From: an uncultured Bacilli bacterium
Lineage (GTDB): Bacteria; Bacillota_I; Bacilli_A; RF39; UBA660
DNA length: 38,036 nt
NCBI GenBank assembly: GCA_934149465.1
Contig: CAKPEZ010000007.1
Span: 1-38,036, forward strand
Reading direction: 5' to 3'
The number at the start of each line of letters is the position of its first letter. Position 1 is the first letter of the stretch. Under the pieces are notes generated by a model. That model saw only the letters and a program-made list of their open reading frames with translations. It had not been told where the DNA came from and did not search any database. A program made the position numbers and the translations under genes. Below, piece after piece: positions 1-7,392 of this stretch.

Positions 1-477
1 TTAAAACTTAATGATGAAGTTGAAATCGTTGGTTTAAAAGATACTAAGAAAACAGTTGTTACTGGTATTGAAATGTTCAGAAAACAATTAGACTATGCTG
101 AAGCAGGAGATAATGCCGGAGTATTACTTCGTGGTATTGCTCGTGAAGAAGTTGAAAGAGGACAAGTACTTGCTAAACCTGGTACTGTTACACCTCATAA
201 GAAATTTAAGGCACAAGTTTATGTATTATCTAAAGAAGAAGGCGGACGTCATACTCCATTCTTCAGTAATTATAGACCTCAATTCTACTTCAGAACTACT
301 GATGTAACTGGTGTTGTAGAACTTCCAGCTGGTGTAGAAATGGTTATGCCTGGTGATAACGTTGAAATGACAGTTGAACTAATTGCTCCAATCGCAGTTG
401 AAAACGGAACTAAGTTCTCAATTCGTGAAGGTGGACGTACAGTTGGTGCTGGTAACGTTACAGAAATTATTAAATAA
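1..477 (+). CDS. tuf: Elongation factor Tu, C-terminal part (5' end outside window)
   Basis: The reading frame is open from base 1 and ends with TAA at 475-477, giving about 158 residues of EF-Tu domains 2 and 3. Hallmarks seen are GDNAGVLLRG, RGQVLAKPGT, GGRHTPFF, YRPQFYFRTTDVTG and the end REGGRTVGAGNVTEI, which are characteristic of bacterial EF-Tu. EF-Tu is the cytoplasmic GTPase that delivers aminoacyl-tRNA to the ribosome; the GTPase domain lies upstream of the window. An internal ATG at 73 is Met in the middle of domain 2, not a start. A strong terminator follows immediately, so tuf is the last gene of its transcription unit. Identification is essentially certain. Confidence 0.98.
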   Translation, partial: LKLNDEVEIVGLKDTKKTVVTGIEMFRKQLDYAEAGDNAGVLLRGIAREEVERGQVLAKPGTVTPHKKFKAQVYVLSKEEGGRHTPFFSNYRPQFYFRTTDVTGVVELPAGVEMVMPGDNVEMTVELIAPIAVENGTKFSIREGGRTVGAGNVTEIIK

Positions 478-490
478 TTAATAATAATAT

Positions 491-524
491 AAAAGATCTT
501 GGTTTGATTCAAGATCTTTTTTTT
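491..524 (+). terminator. Intrinsic terminator of tuf
   Basis: An 11-bp perfect stem (AAAAGATCTTG at 491-501 with its complement at 510-520), an 8-base loop and an unbroken T run to 524, starting 13 bases after the tuf stop codon. Confidence 0.9.
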
Positions 525-535
525 GTTCATAAAAA

Positions 536-571
536 AAGAAGTAAAAATTTTATTTTTGAATTTTACTTCTT
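536..571 (-). terminator. Intrinsic terminator of the femX-like gene
   Basis: Inverted repeat AAGAAGTAAAA (536-546) and its complement (561-571). Read on the minus strand it is followed by a run of T (plus-strand A 531-537). The stem overlaps the last codons of the minus-strand gene ending at 550. Together with 491-524 it insulates two convergent genes. Confidence 0.75.
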
Positions 572-1803
572 AAGTGCATTATATTATAGAATATACTATA
601 TAAAGGAGAATTTATTATTAGATCAAATTCACCAGGATATTCTACTACTTTGCTGTTAAAGCCCATTTTAGAAAAATATAAGCCATAATATTTGTTGTTT
701 TCTTTGTTCATATTGCCGCTTATTTCTCCTAGATTAAATAGAGTATATCCTTCTTTCATATATTTTTTTATGATTTCCCATTTTAGAAAGTAAGAAGAGT
801 GAACTTCACGTAATTTTTCTTCATATCCGTCAATAAAGAAAGTTATTTCTTTATTGTTCTTGATAATTGCACAAGTACCAACGATAAGTCCATTAGGAAA
901 TTTACTATAAATATTAGTTGCGTTTACTATTTCTTTTTTATACTTTTGAAGTACTTTATCAGAGACTAGTTTCTTATTAATTAGTTTTCTGTTTTGATTA
1001 TTACTTTCAACGATCTTTTGATATAAGTAATTATTTTTCTTAAATTCTTCTCTTTCTAAGTAACGATAATTATTTACATATATTTGAGGATCGATTTTAG
1101 CAAAATATACTTCAAAGCTATTTTGATTATTGTTATAGATATTGAAATAACTTTGGATATCTTCTTTAGTAAGTTTAGTTTTTTTGGATATTAAGCTATA
1201 AAATAAATCTAGGTTATTAATATCTCCTTTATGAATGGTTATTCCCATATTTAAACTATTTTGAATACTTCTTTTTACGTTACGACTTACTTTTTTAAAA
1301 GTATCTTCTAAGGAATCTTTATTAGTATTTAGATAAACGTAATATCTAGAATTATGAGTTTCAAAATAGTTATTAAATCCTAAATGATTATAACCGAGTC
1401 TCTTTAGAAAAGGCATAATATTTTTGTTTTGGTAAATAATTTTCTTTTCTTTATTATAAATTTGATATGGAATTAGAGGATCTAGTTTTATAAAAACAAA
1501 TTTTCTTTCCTTTAGATATTCTTTTAATTTATTTGTAAACGTGGTAAGTAATTCTTCGTTGTTGTAATCAATTAAAAATCCTTTTGGAGAATATCCATAT
1601 AAGTATTTACCTTTTAATTTACTTATAAGTAATAGAGTAGCTGCTAGTAAATTATTTTGATCATCAATTAAACCAAGATATAATTTTTGATTATATTTAC
1701 TTTCTAGACGTTTAGCGTTTTCTACAGTTTGATAGATATTTCTATTACTGTGAATATATGAATAATTTCTAAATTGCCTTTCTTCTAATTCAATTATTTC
1801 CAT
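550..1803 (-). CDS. FemABX-family peptidoglycan-bridge aminoacyltransferase
   Basis: A 417-residue protein of the FemA/FemB/FemX/MurM family, which uses aminoacyl-tRNA to add amino acids to the side chain of lipid II or peptidoglycan. Family features seen: the N-terminal GNAT-like half with LYGYSPKGFLIDY and FIKLDPLIPYQ near residues 70-110, a Lys/Arg-rich stretch RNVKRSIQNSLNMG near 175, and the second GNAT-like half with NGLIVGTCAII, FFIDGYEEK and the C-terminal LFNLGEISG and YFSKMGFN motifs. Length is in the usual 400-420 range. The start is supported by AAAGGTGA six bases upstream and by a good promoter. It is transcribed towards tuf as a single gene. Which amino acid it adds cannot be read from the sequence. 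Confidence 0.9.
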   Translation of the reverse strand: MEIIELEERQFRNYSYIHSNRNIYQTVENAKRLESKYNQKLYLGLIDDQNNLLAATLLLISKLKGKYLYGYSPKGFLIDYNNEELLTTFTNKLKEYLKERKFVFIKLDPLIPYQIYNKEKKIIYQNKNIMPFLKRLGYNHLGFNNYFETHNSRYYVYLNTNKDSLEDTFKKVSRNVKRSIQNSLNMGITIHKGDINNLDLFYSLISKKTKLTKEDIQSYFNIYNNNQNSFEVYFAKIDPQIYVNNYRYLEREEFKKNNYLYQKIVESNNQNRKLINKKLVSDKVLQKYKKEIVNATNIYSKFPNGLIVGTCAIIKNNKEITFFIDGYEEKLREVHSSYFLKWEIIKKYMKEGYTLFNLGEISGNMNKENNKYYGLYFSKMGFNSKVVEYPGEFDLIINSPLYSIFYNIMHLRSKIQK

Positions 1804-1825
1804 TCAAATCACCTTTCATTTAAAT

Positions 1826-1854
1826 ATTATATCATTTCTTTTTTAATATGTAAA
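1826..1854 (-). promoter_or_regulatory. Promoter of the femX-like gene
   Basis: On the minus strand TTTACA (1854-1849), a 17-base spacer and TATAAT (1831-1826), with TG one base before the -10 (extended -10). It lies about 22 bases upstream of the start codon. Confidence 0.75.
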
Positions 1855-1952
1855 TTAGGGGATAATAGTAATTTTTTTATGTTTAAGTTATATTTTTCTG
1901 TAATTTACCCATAATTATATTATAAATTATAAAGGAAAGGGTGATATTTTTT

Positions 1953-3017
1953 ATGAAAGATAATGTTAAAGTTGTACAGTATGGATGTGGAAAGATGAGC
2001 GTATTTACTATTCGCTATCTAATTGATAATGGTTATCATATTATTGGAGCATTTGATATAAATCCTAAAATAATTGGTTTAGATATTGGGGATATTATTG
2101 GTTCTGATAAAAAGGGTATTAGTGTAAAAGAGGCAAGTGAAGTAGAAGAATTTTTTAAAGAAAATAAACCTGATGTATGTATAGTTACTACGATGAGTTT
2201 ACTTAAAGATATAGAAGATATTTTAATATTATGTGTTAAGTATGGAGTAAACGCTATTACTACTTGTGAAGAAGCTTTTTATCCATTTAATTCTTCTCCT
2301 AGTTTAACTAAGGAAATAGATGAGCTTGCTAAGAAGAATGATTGTACTATTACTGGTACTGGATATCAAGATGCTTCTTGGGGTAATTTAATATCTACTA
2401 TTGTTGGGACTAGTCATAAAGTTGTTAAAATAAAAGGAAGTAGTAGTTATAATGTTGAAGATTATGGAATAGCGCTTGCTAAGGCTCATGGAGCAGGTCT
2501 TACTAAGGAAGAATTTGAAAGAGATATTGCTTCTTCTGATAATATAAGTGAAGAAGAAAGGAATTCTTTAATTCAAAAAGGAAAGTTCTTACCTAGTTAT
2601 ATGTGGAATGTTAATGGCTGGCTTTGTGATAAGTTAAATCTTCATGTAATAAGTCAAGAACAAAAATGTATCCCTATAATTGCAGATGTTTCTGTTTCTT
2701 CTTCTACTTTAAATATGGCTATTGAAAAGGGAATGGTTAGAGGAATGAGTGCTTTAGTAATAACTAAGACTAAAGAAGGAGTTACTTTAGAAACTGAATG
2801 TATTGGTAAAGTATATACTAAGGAAGAATTTGATTCTAATAATTGGGAAGTTCTCGGTGAGCCAAATACTAATATGGTTATTAATCGCCCTGATACTGTT
2901 TCTCTTACTTGTGCTGCTTTGGTTAATAGAATAGATGATCTTTTAAGAAGCGAAAGTGGTTTTGTTCCAACTTCTAGGATGGGTGAGTTAGAAAATAAAA
3001 ACTTACTTATTAAGTAA
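1953..3017 (+). CDS. NAD(P)-dependent amine dehydrogenase, diaminopentanoate dehydrogenase-like
   Basis: A 354-residue Rossmann-fold protein with the N-terminal dinucleotide-binding pattern VVQYGCGKMSVF near residue 6-17, followed by GAFDINPKIIGLDIG. The fold and overall sequence resemble the dihydrodipicolinate-reductase-like family (COG3804 type) that includes 2,4-diaminopentanoate dehydrogenase, Ord, of clostridial ornithine fermentation. Start chosen at ATG 1953, ten bases after AAGGGTG, rather than GTG 1941. No other ornithine-degradation genes (ora, ort, oraSE) are in this window, so substrate assignment is inference; another amino-acid or imine substrate is possible. It stands alone, divergent from the femX-like gene. 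Confidence 0.7.
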   Translation: MKDNVKVVQYGCGKMSVFTIRYLIDNGYHIIGAFDINPKIIGLDIGDIIGSDKKGISVKEASEVEEFFKENKPDVCIVTTMSLLKDIEDILILCVKYGVNAITTCEEAFYPFNSSPSLTKEIDELAKKNDCTITGTGYQDASWGNLISTIVGTSHKVVKIKGSSSYNVEDYGIALAKAHGAGLTKEEFERDIASSDNISEEERNSLIQKGKFLPSYMWNVNGWLCDKLNLHVISQEQKCIPIIADVSVSSSTLNMAIEKGMVRGMSALVITKTKEGVTLETECIGKVYTKEEFDSNNWEVLGEPNTNMVINRPDTVSLTCAALVNRIDDLLRSESGFVPTSRMGELENKNLLIK

Positions 3018-3088
3018 AAATTTTACTTACATTAAAATTTTTTGGGTGATATAATTAACTAGAAAGGAATTACTTTTTAGGTATAATT

Positions 3089-3346
3089 ATGTTTAGTGAG
3101 AATGATTATATTATTTATTATAGAGATATTTGTCTTATTAAGAAAATAGAAGATAATTATTATTGTTTATCTCCTATTTTAGATAGTTCTTTAATAATTA
3201 AGATTCCTCTTAATAAGAATAACGTTTTAAAAAAGATTCTTAGTAAGAAAGAAGCTTTATCTTTGATAGAAAAAATTCCTTCTATTAATATTATTAGTGA
3301 TACTAAGAAATTTGTAATAGATGAAGTATCTAAATTAATGAAATAA
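3089..3346 (+). CDS. Small CarD-like protein
   Basis: An 85-residue protein. The first half, with ENDYIIYYRDICLIKKIE, YYCLSP and IIKIPLNKNN, follows the pattern of the CarD / transcription-repair-coupling-factor RNA-polymerase-interacting domain (a small beta barrel: GDxVVYxxxGVxxI ... vPl). The second half is a short helical segment, much shorter than the helical bundle of full-length CarD (about 160 residues). CarD-like proteins bind the RNA polymerase beta subunit and stabilise open promoters; whether this short form does is inference. It sits 71 bases after the dehydrogenase and 77 bases before dacB. AGG seven bases upstream supports the start. Confidence 0.5.
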   Translation: MFSENDYIIYYRDICLIKKIEDNYYCLSPILDSSLIIKIPLNKNNVLKKILSKKEALSLIEKIPSINIISDTKKFVIDEVSKLMK

Positions 3347-3423
3347 CCCTAAAAATACGTTTAATAAGAAATAACTTTTAATAAAACAAGCTTTTTTTCA
3401 TATTATTTAAAGAAGGTGGTAAT

Positions 3424-4506
3424 ATGAAGAAAATACTTGTTTTATTTTTTTTATTTTTATTATTAAGTCCTTTAAAAGTAGAAGCTTCTTTAGATAGTGC
3501 TTCTTCTTATATACTTATGGATATGGATACTAAGAGAGTACTACTTACTAAAGATCCTCACGAAAGAAGATTGATTGCTTCTATTACTAAGATTATGACT
3601 TCCATAGTAGCACTAGAAAGTAATAAATTAGATGATATTATTAAAGTAGATGATTCAATATTAAAAGCAACTGGTTCTGGGATTTATATTGAAGTTGGAG
3701 AAGAGATTACTTTAAAAGATTTATTATATGGACTTATGCTTAGAAGTGGGAATGATGCTGCGATTATGATAGCAAATTATGTATCTGGTAGCGAGGAAGA
3801 GTTTGTAAATAAGATGAATGAGAAAGCTAAAAAGCTTGGTATGAATAATACTTTTTTTGTTAATAGCAGTGGTTTAGATAATGGAAAAACAGGTAATTAT
3901 TCTACTTGTTATGATATGGCTTTATTAACTAGTTATGCTATGCAAAATGAAGAATATCGTAAGATTGTTAGTACTAAAAAATATGTTGTTAAGACTAATT
4001 ATAAAACTTATATTTGGCATAATAAGAATAAACTATTAAGTTTAGATTATGTTAATGGAGGAAAGACAGGATTTACTAAAAATGCTAGAAGAACTTTAGT
4101 TACTACAGCTAATCTTAATAATATGAACTTAGTTGTAGTTACTTTAAATGATCCTGATGATTGGGATACTCATAAGAAGTTATATAATTATGCTAAAGAA
4201 AATTATCAAAGTTATTTTGTATTAAGTAAGAAAAGCTTTAAAGTAGTAGATGATCTTTATTATGATGATTTATATATAAAAGATAATCTTTATTTAACTT
4301 TAAAGCCTAAGGAAGCAGATAAACTTATAAATAAGATTTTTTTAGAGAAAAAGAAATATTATAAAAACGATGAGATAGTTGGTAGATCAGAGATTTATCT
4401 TGATAATAAGCTACTTACAAAGATTAATATTTATGTTAAAAAAAAAGAAAAATTACCTAAGAAAAATTTCTTTGAAAAAGTTATAGAGTGGGTGAAATCT
4501 TGGTAA
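3424..4506 (+). CDS. dacB: D-alanyl-D-alanine carboxypeptidase (low-molecular-weight PBP)
   Basis: A 360-residue secreted serine DD-carboxypeptidase that trims the terminal D-Ala of peptidoglycan stem peptides. A signal peptide is clear: MKK, a long Leu/Phe core and probable cleavage after VEA near residue 21. All three catalytic motifs are present: SITK at 53-56 (nucleophile Ser53), SGN in the RSGNDAA stretch and KTG in GGKTGFTKNAR. The C-terminal part ends with a short basic amphipathic stretch that could touch the membrane. The start follows AAGAAGGTGG. The stop overlaps spmA, matching the Bacillus dacB-spmA-spmB order, so dacB is used rather than dacF or dacA. Confidence 0.88.
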   Translation: MKKILVLFFLFLLLSPLKVEASLDSASSYILMDMDTKRVLLTKDPHERRLIASITKIMTSIVALESNKLDDIIKVDDSILKATGSGIYIEVGEEITLKDLLYGLMLRSGNDAAIMIANYVSGSEEEFVNKMNEKAKKLGMNNTFFVNSSGLDNGKTGNYSTCYDMALLTSYAMQNEEYRKIVSTKKYVVKTNYKTYIWHNKNKLLSLDYVNGGKTGFTKNARRTLVTTANLNNMNLVVVTLNDPDDWDTHKKLYNYAKENYQSYFVLSKKSFKVVDDLYYDDLYIKDNLYLTLKPKEADKLINKIFLEKKKYYKNDEIVGRSEIYLDNKLLTKINIYVKKKEKLPKKNFFEKVIEWVKSW

Positions 4507-5087
4507 ACTATTTATGGGGGATATTTATTATTTTAGGAATATTATATAGCTTTTTAACTGGTAATACTGATAATATGAATAGTGTTATTCTAGATACTGG
4601 GAAAGATGCTTTAAAGCTTCTTCAGAATATATTTCCCTTAATGTGTTTATGGCTTGGAGTTATGAATATTGCTTTAAAGAGTGGATTATTAGAATCACTT
4701 GCTAGAAAGTTAAGGCCTATTTTAAAAGTAATATTTCCAGAAATACCAAAAGATCATGAAGCACTTTCTTTTATAGCATCTAATATTATTGTAAATATGG
4801 TTGGCCTTGGTAATGCTGCAACTCCTTTTGGATTAAAAGCAATGAAATCTTTAAAAGAATTAAATGATAATCAAGATATAGCATCTAGAAGTATGATAAC
4901 TTTTTTAGTAATAAATACTTCTAGTGTAACTTTAATTCCTACTACAGTAATTACTTTAAGATTATTAAATGGTAGTACTAATCCAACAGAGATTCTTAGT
5001 ATTTCTATTTTAGTTACTGTTTTATCTTGTTTATTAGGACTTTTAATAGATAGATTATTTTATTATTTATGGAGGAAAAAAGCATGA
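4500..5087 (+). CDS. spmA: Spore maturation protein A, nucleoside-transporter-gate-like membrane protein
   Basis: About 195 residues, very hydrophobic with several membrane helices; contains the conserved core GLGNAATPFGLKAM and NTSSVTLIPTTVI of SpmA. The start is most likely TTG at 4500 (fMet-VNYLWGIFII), five bases after GGTG; this gives the usual SpmA N terminus and overlaps the dacB stop. No ATG fits. The stop TGA overlaps the spmB start by four bases (ATGA), so translation is probably coupled. In Bacillus SpmA and SpmB contribute to spore core dehydration, but homologues occur in non-sporulating bacteria, and nothing else in the window shows sporulation. Confidence 0.88.
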   Translation: MVNYLWGIFIILGILYSFLTGNTDNMNSVILDTGKDALKLLQNIFPLMCLWLGVMNIALKSGLLESLARKLRPILKVIFPEIPKDHEALSFIASNIIVNMVGLGNAATPFGLKAMKSLKELNDNQDIASRSMITFLVINTSSVTLIPTTVITLRLLNGSTNPTEILSISILVTVLSCLLGLLIDRLFYYLWRKKA

Positions 5088-5599
5088 ATATTTATATGAT
5101 AATTATTCCTTTTATTATATTATTTATTATTATATATGGCTTATATAAGAAAATAGATATCTATGATCTTTTTATAGAAGGAAGTAAAGAAGGACTTAAA
5201 ATGACGTTTAATCTTTTTCCTTGTATATTAGGAATGCTTCTTGCAATTAATATATTAATAAAAAGTAATTTACTTATGGATATTTTAGAAAGTTTAAACT
5301 TTTTATTTAAAGTACTTCCTTTTCCTAAAGAAGTATTTCCTCTTATGATTATGAGACCTATTTCAGGAACAGCATCTTTAACTATTTTAGATAATCTTTT
5401 AAAAAGTTATGGACCTGATAGTTATATTGGAAGACTTGCTTCAATCTTACAAGGAAGTACGGATACTACTATTTATATATTAGGATTATACTTTGGAAGT
5501 ATAGGAATAAAGAAAACAAAATATGCACTTCCAGTAGGTCTTTTAAGTGACATTGGAAGTGCATTATTAGCGTCTTTCTTTGTTAGAATATTCTTTTAA
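5084..5599 (+). CDS. spmB: Spore maturation protein B, membrane protein
   Basis: A 171-residue membrane protein, the usual partner of SpmA. Seen: a hydrophobic N-terminal helix, GLKMTFNLFPCILGMLLAI, the conserved RPISGTASLTIL loop and QGSTDTTIYILGLYFGSIG, all typical of SpmB. Start ATG 5084 is preceded by GGAGG at a suitable distance; the upstream ATG 5069 lacks one. The stop codon region (5597-5599) overlaps the end of a small convergent minus-strand gene (5596-5760). Role is presumed to be a two-component inner-membrane transporter or gate with SpmA. Confidence 0.88.
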   Translation: MNIYMIIIPFIILFIIIYGLYKKIDIYDLFIEGSKEGLKMTFNLFPCILGMLLAINILIKSNLLMDILESLNFLFKVLPFPKEVFPLMIMRPISGTASLTILDNLLKSYGPDSYIGRLASILQGSTDTTIYILGLYFGSIGIKKTKYALPVGLLSDIGSALLASFFVRIFF

Positions 5600-5760
5600 T
5601 CTAGATTATTTTCATTATTGTTTTCTTCTTTAGATGAATCTTTACAATCAGGACTGTTACAATTTAATTCATCACTAGAATTACAATGACAATCATTACA
5701 ATTACAATCAAGATTTTTTTTGTTTTCTTTTATCTTACTTGAATTTTCTTTCTTTTTCAT
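5596..5760 (-). CDS. Small cysteine-rich protein, unknown function
   Basis: A 54-codon frame on the minus strand, ATG at 5760-5758, stop TAA at 5598-5596. A perfect GGAGG (5773-5769) lies eight bases before the start, which argues strongly that it is translated. The protein has a Lys-rich N terminus, a central cluster with the pattern CxCxxCHC (residues 19-26) plus two more cysteines at 34 and 39, and an acidic Asn/Glu tail. Six cysteines and one histidine in about 21 residues suggest a metal-binding or metallothionein-like miniprotein, but no family is recognised. Its end overlaps the spmB stop codon, so the two genes converge with no gap. Confidence 0.7.
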   Translation of the reverse strand: MKKKENSSKIKENKKNLDCNCNDCHCNSSDELNCNSPDCKDSSKEENNNENNLD

Positions 5761-5847
5761 TTTTTCATCCTCCAATATTATTCTTTACTTAATTTAAAAA
5801 AAATATACAAAAACTCTTAAAAAAAATAAAAAGAATAGGGAAGAATA

Positions 5848-5856
5848 TGTTATAAT
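5848..5856 (+). promoter_or_regulatory. Extended -10 promoter of the pduL-gatCAB run
   Basis: TGTTATAAT: a consensus -10 (5851-5856) with TG one base before it. No good -35 is visible at the expected spacing. It lies about 28 bases before the pduL start. It also shows that ATG 5864 is too close to the promoter to be the start. Confidence 0.7.
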
Positions 5857-5884
5857 ATAGCATATGAAAAAGGAAGTGATTAAC

Positions 5885-6463
5885 ATGGAAATAAATGTAG
5901 GAATATCTAATCGTCATGTGCATTTAACTCGTGAAGATTTTATTACTTTGTTTGGAAGTGAAGAAGCATTAAAAAAAAGAAACGATTTAACTCAAAAAGG
6001 AGAATTTGCTTGTCTTAATGAAGTTTCTTTAAGAACTGATAAATTTTTTCTTGCAGGAGTTAGAGTACTTGGTCCTTTTAGACCATATACACAAGTAGAA
6101 ATATCTGTAACAGATTCTTATAAATTAGGAATAACTTGTCCAGTTAGGGATTCTGGAGACTTGGAAGGCGCTACTTCTATTACTATTTGTGGTCCGTATG
6201 GAGCTGTTGTAAGGAATGCTGCTATTATTGCTAATAGACATATACACGTTCCAGTAGATAATGAATATGGTCTTAAAAACGGAGATATAGTTAAAGTAAA
6301 AGTGCTTGGAGAAAAAGGTGGTATTTTAAATAATGTTCATGTAAAGGCTAAAGATAGCTATGTCCCAGAACTTCATTTAGATACTGATGATGCTAACGCT
6401 CATTTACTTAAAAATAAAGATAAAGTAATTATTATAAAAGAAGATGATCAAGATGAAAAATAA
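5885..6463 (+). CDS. pduL: Phosphate propanoyltransferase (PduL-type phosphotransacylase)
   Basis: A 192-residue PduL-family enzyme that interconverts acyl-CoA and acyl phosphate. Both duplicated half-domain metal motifs are visible: SNRHVHLT near residue 9-16 and ANRHIHVP near 114-121, plus the C-terminal ELHLDTDDAN; these histidines bind the two zinc ions in the family. Start ATG 5885 is preceded by GGAAGTGAT; the upstream in-frame ATG 5864 has no ribosome-binding site. There is no N-terminal encapsulation extension and no microcompartment shell gene here, so it likely works free in the cytosol as the phosphotransacetylase of acetate metabolism. It overlaps the next gene. Confidence 0.9.
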   Translation: MEINVGISNRHVHLTREDFITLFGSEEALKKRNDLTQKGEFACLNEVSLRTDKFFLAGVRVLGPFRPYTQVEISVTDSYKLGITCPVRDSGDLEGATSITICGPYGAVVRNAAIIANRHIHVPVDNEYGLKNGDIVKVKVLGEKGGILNNVHVKAKDSYVPELHLDTDDANAHLLKNKDKVIIIKEDDQDEK

Positions 6464-7112
6464 TAATTTTCAGAGTAGTTTATCGATGAATACAAGAATA
6501 TACTCTACTGATTTATATAGATATATGGCAAAAGTTTTTTCTGCTTTTGAAGGAAGAGAATATGACTATTATAAAGTTTATCTTACTGATCAAGTAGGAT
6601 TTGGAACAAAAAAATATTGCTATCATCTTTTACTTACTAAGAATGTTAAAAATATGAATATAGAATTAAAAACTATTCAAGATCTTAATTTGATTAAACA
6701 ATATTCTGGTGATGATGAAGTAATTGTTCTTTCTTTAAAAGATAGACAAGTATTAAATTTACTTGATGATAATTTAAATATTAATGCTGATGAATATATT
6801 TTAAGTAAATATCCTTATTTACAGTTTGTTCTTTTAGATTTGGCTAATATTTTGGTTGAAAATTATGGAAGTGTTAGTTATACTAAGCTAGCTCGTGATA
6901 TTAATAATACTTATAATGATCAAATTATTGAAAGAAAAAAACAAATTGAGGAAAATCAAAAAAGTAAATTAGCAGAAATGCGTAAGAATGATGAAGAAAT
7001 AAAGAAACTTATTAAATATGTAGAATCTTTAAATCTTCCAGAAGGAGATAAACTTTCAATTAAGTATAACTTAGAAAAGAGAATTAAGATTAGGAGGCCA
7101 AATAATGCTTAG
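6453..7112 (+). CDS. Conserved-looking hypothetical protein between pduL and gatC
   Basis: About 219 residues, no family recognised. The N-terminal half looks globular, with the aromatic stretch FEGREYDYYKVYLTDQ. A central segment ends at SKYPYLQFVLLDLANIL, and the last 70 residues are highly charged and helical (ERKKQIEENQKSKLAEMRKN), probably a coiled coil, ending in KRIKIRRPN. It overlaps pduL by 11 bases and gatC by 8, so it is co-transcribed with the amidotransferase genes. Start is uncertain: ATG 6453 is better spaced from the weak purine stretch than ATG 6444. No signal peptide or membrane segment is seen. Confidence 0.6.
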   Translation: MKNNNFQSSLSMNTRIYSTDLYRYMAKVFSAFEGREYDYYKVYLTDQVGFGTKKYCYHLLLTKNVKNMNIELKTIQDLNLIKQYSGDDEVIVLSLKDRQVLNLLDDNLNINADEYILSKYPYLQFVLLDLANILVENYGSVSYTKLARDINNTYNDQIIERKKQIEENQKSKLAEMRKNDEEIKKLIKYVESLNLPEGDKLSIKYNLEKRIKIRRPNNA

Positions 7113-7392
7113 TAGTGAAGATATATTACATGTAGCAAGATTAGCTCATCTTTCTATTAAAGATGAAGAAATAGAAACTTATAAAAAAGAATTAAATGCA
7201 ATATGGAATGATGTAAATAAAATAAATTCTTTAGAAGAAATAAATACAGATATTCTTATTAGTCCAACTGAAAATAAGGATATAGCAAGAGAAGACGTGA
7301 GCGAAGAGATGATTTCAATAAAAGAGCTTAAAGTTAATGCTCCTAGTACTAGTGGTAATTTTATAAAGGTAGTGAAGGCTTTAAATGACTAA
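7105..7392 (+). CDS. gatC: Asp/Glu-tRNA amidotransferase subunit C
   Basis: A 95-residue protein matching GatC: N-terminal SSEDILHVARLAHLSIKDEEI, middle LEEINTDILISPTENK, and acidic tail. GatC is the small belt subunit that holds GatA and GatB together in the complex that converts mischarged Asp-tRNA(Asn) or Glu-tRNA(Gln) to the Asn or Gln form. It is preceded by AGGAGG and overlaps the hypothetical gene upstream and gatA downstream, as in many Bacillota gatCAB operons. The N-terminal pattern and context make the call safe although the tail is divergent. Confidence 0.93.
   Translation: MLSSEDILHVARLAHLSIKDEEIETYKKELNAIWNDVNKINSLEEINTDILISPTENKDIAREDVSEEMISIKELKVNAPSTSGNFIKVVKALND

Noticed and set aside
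95..530. Open frames antisense to or out of frame with tuf
   Set aside because: They lie over a strongly conserved EF-Tu frame, lack ribosome-binding sites and give no recognisable protein.
5885..6463. Microcompartment locus (because of pduL)
   Set aside because: No shell protein, aldehyde dehydrogenase or diol dehydratase gene is near, and PduL lacks an encapsulation tail.
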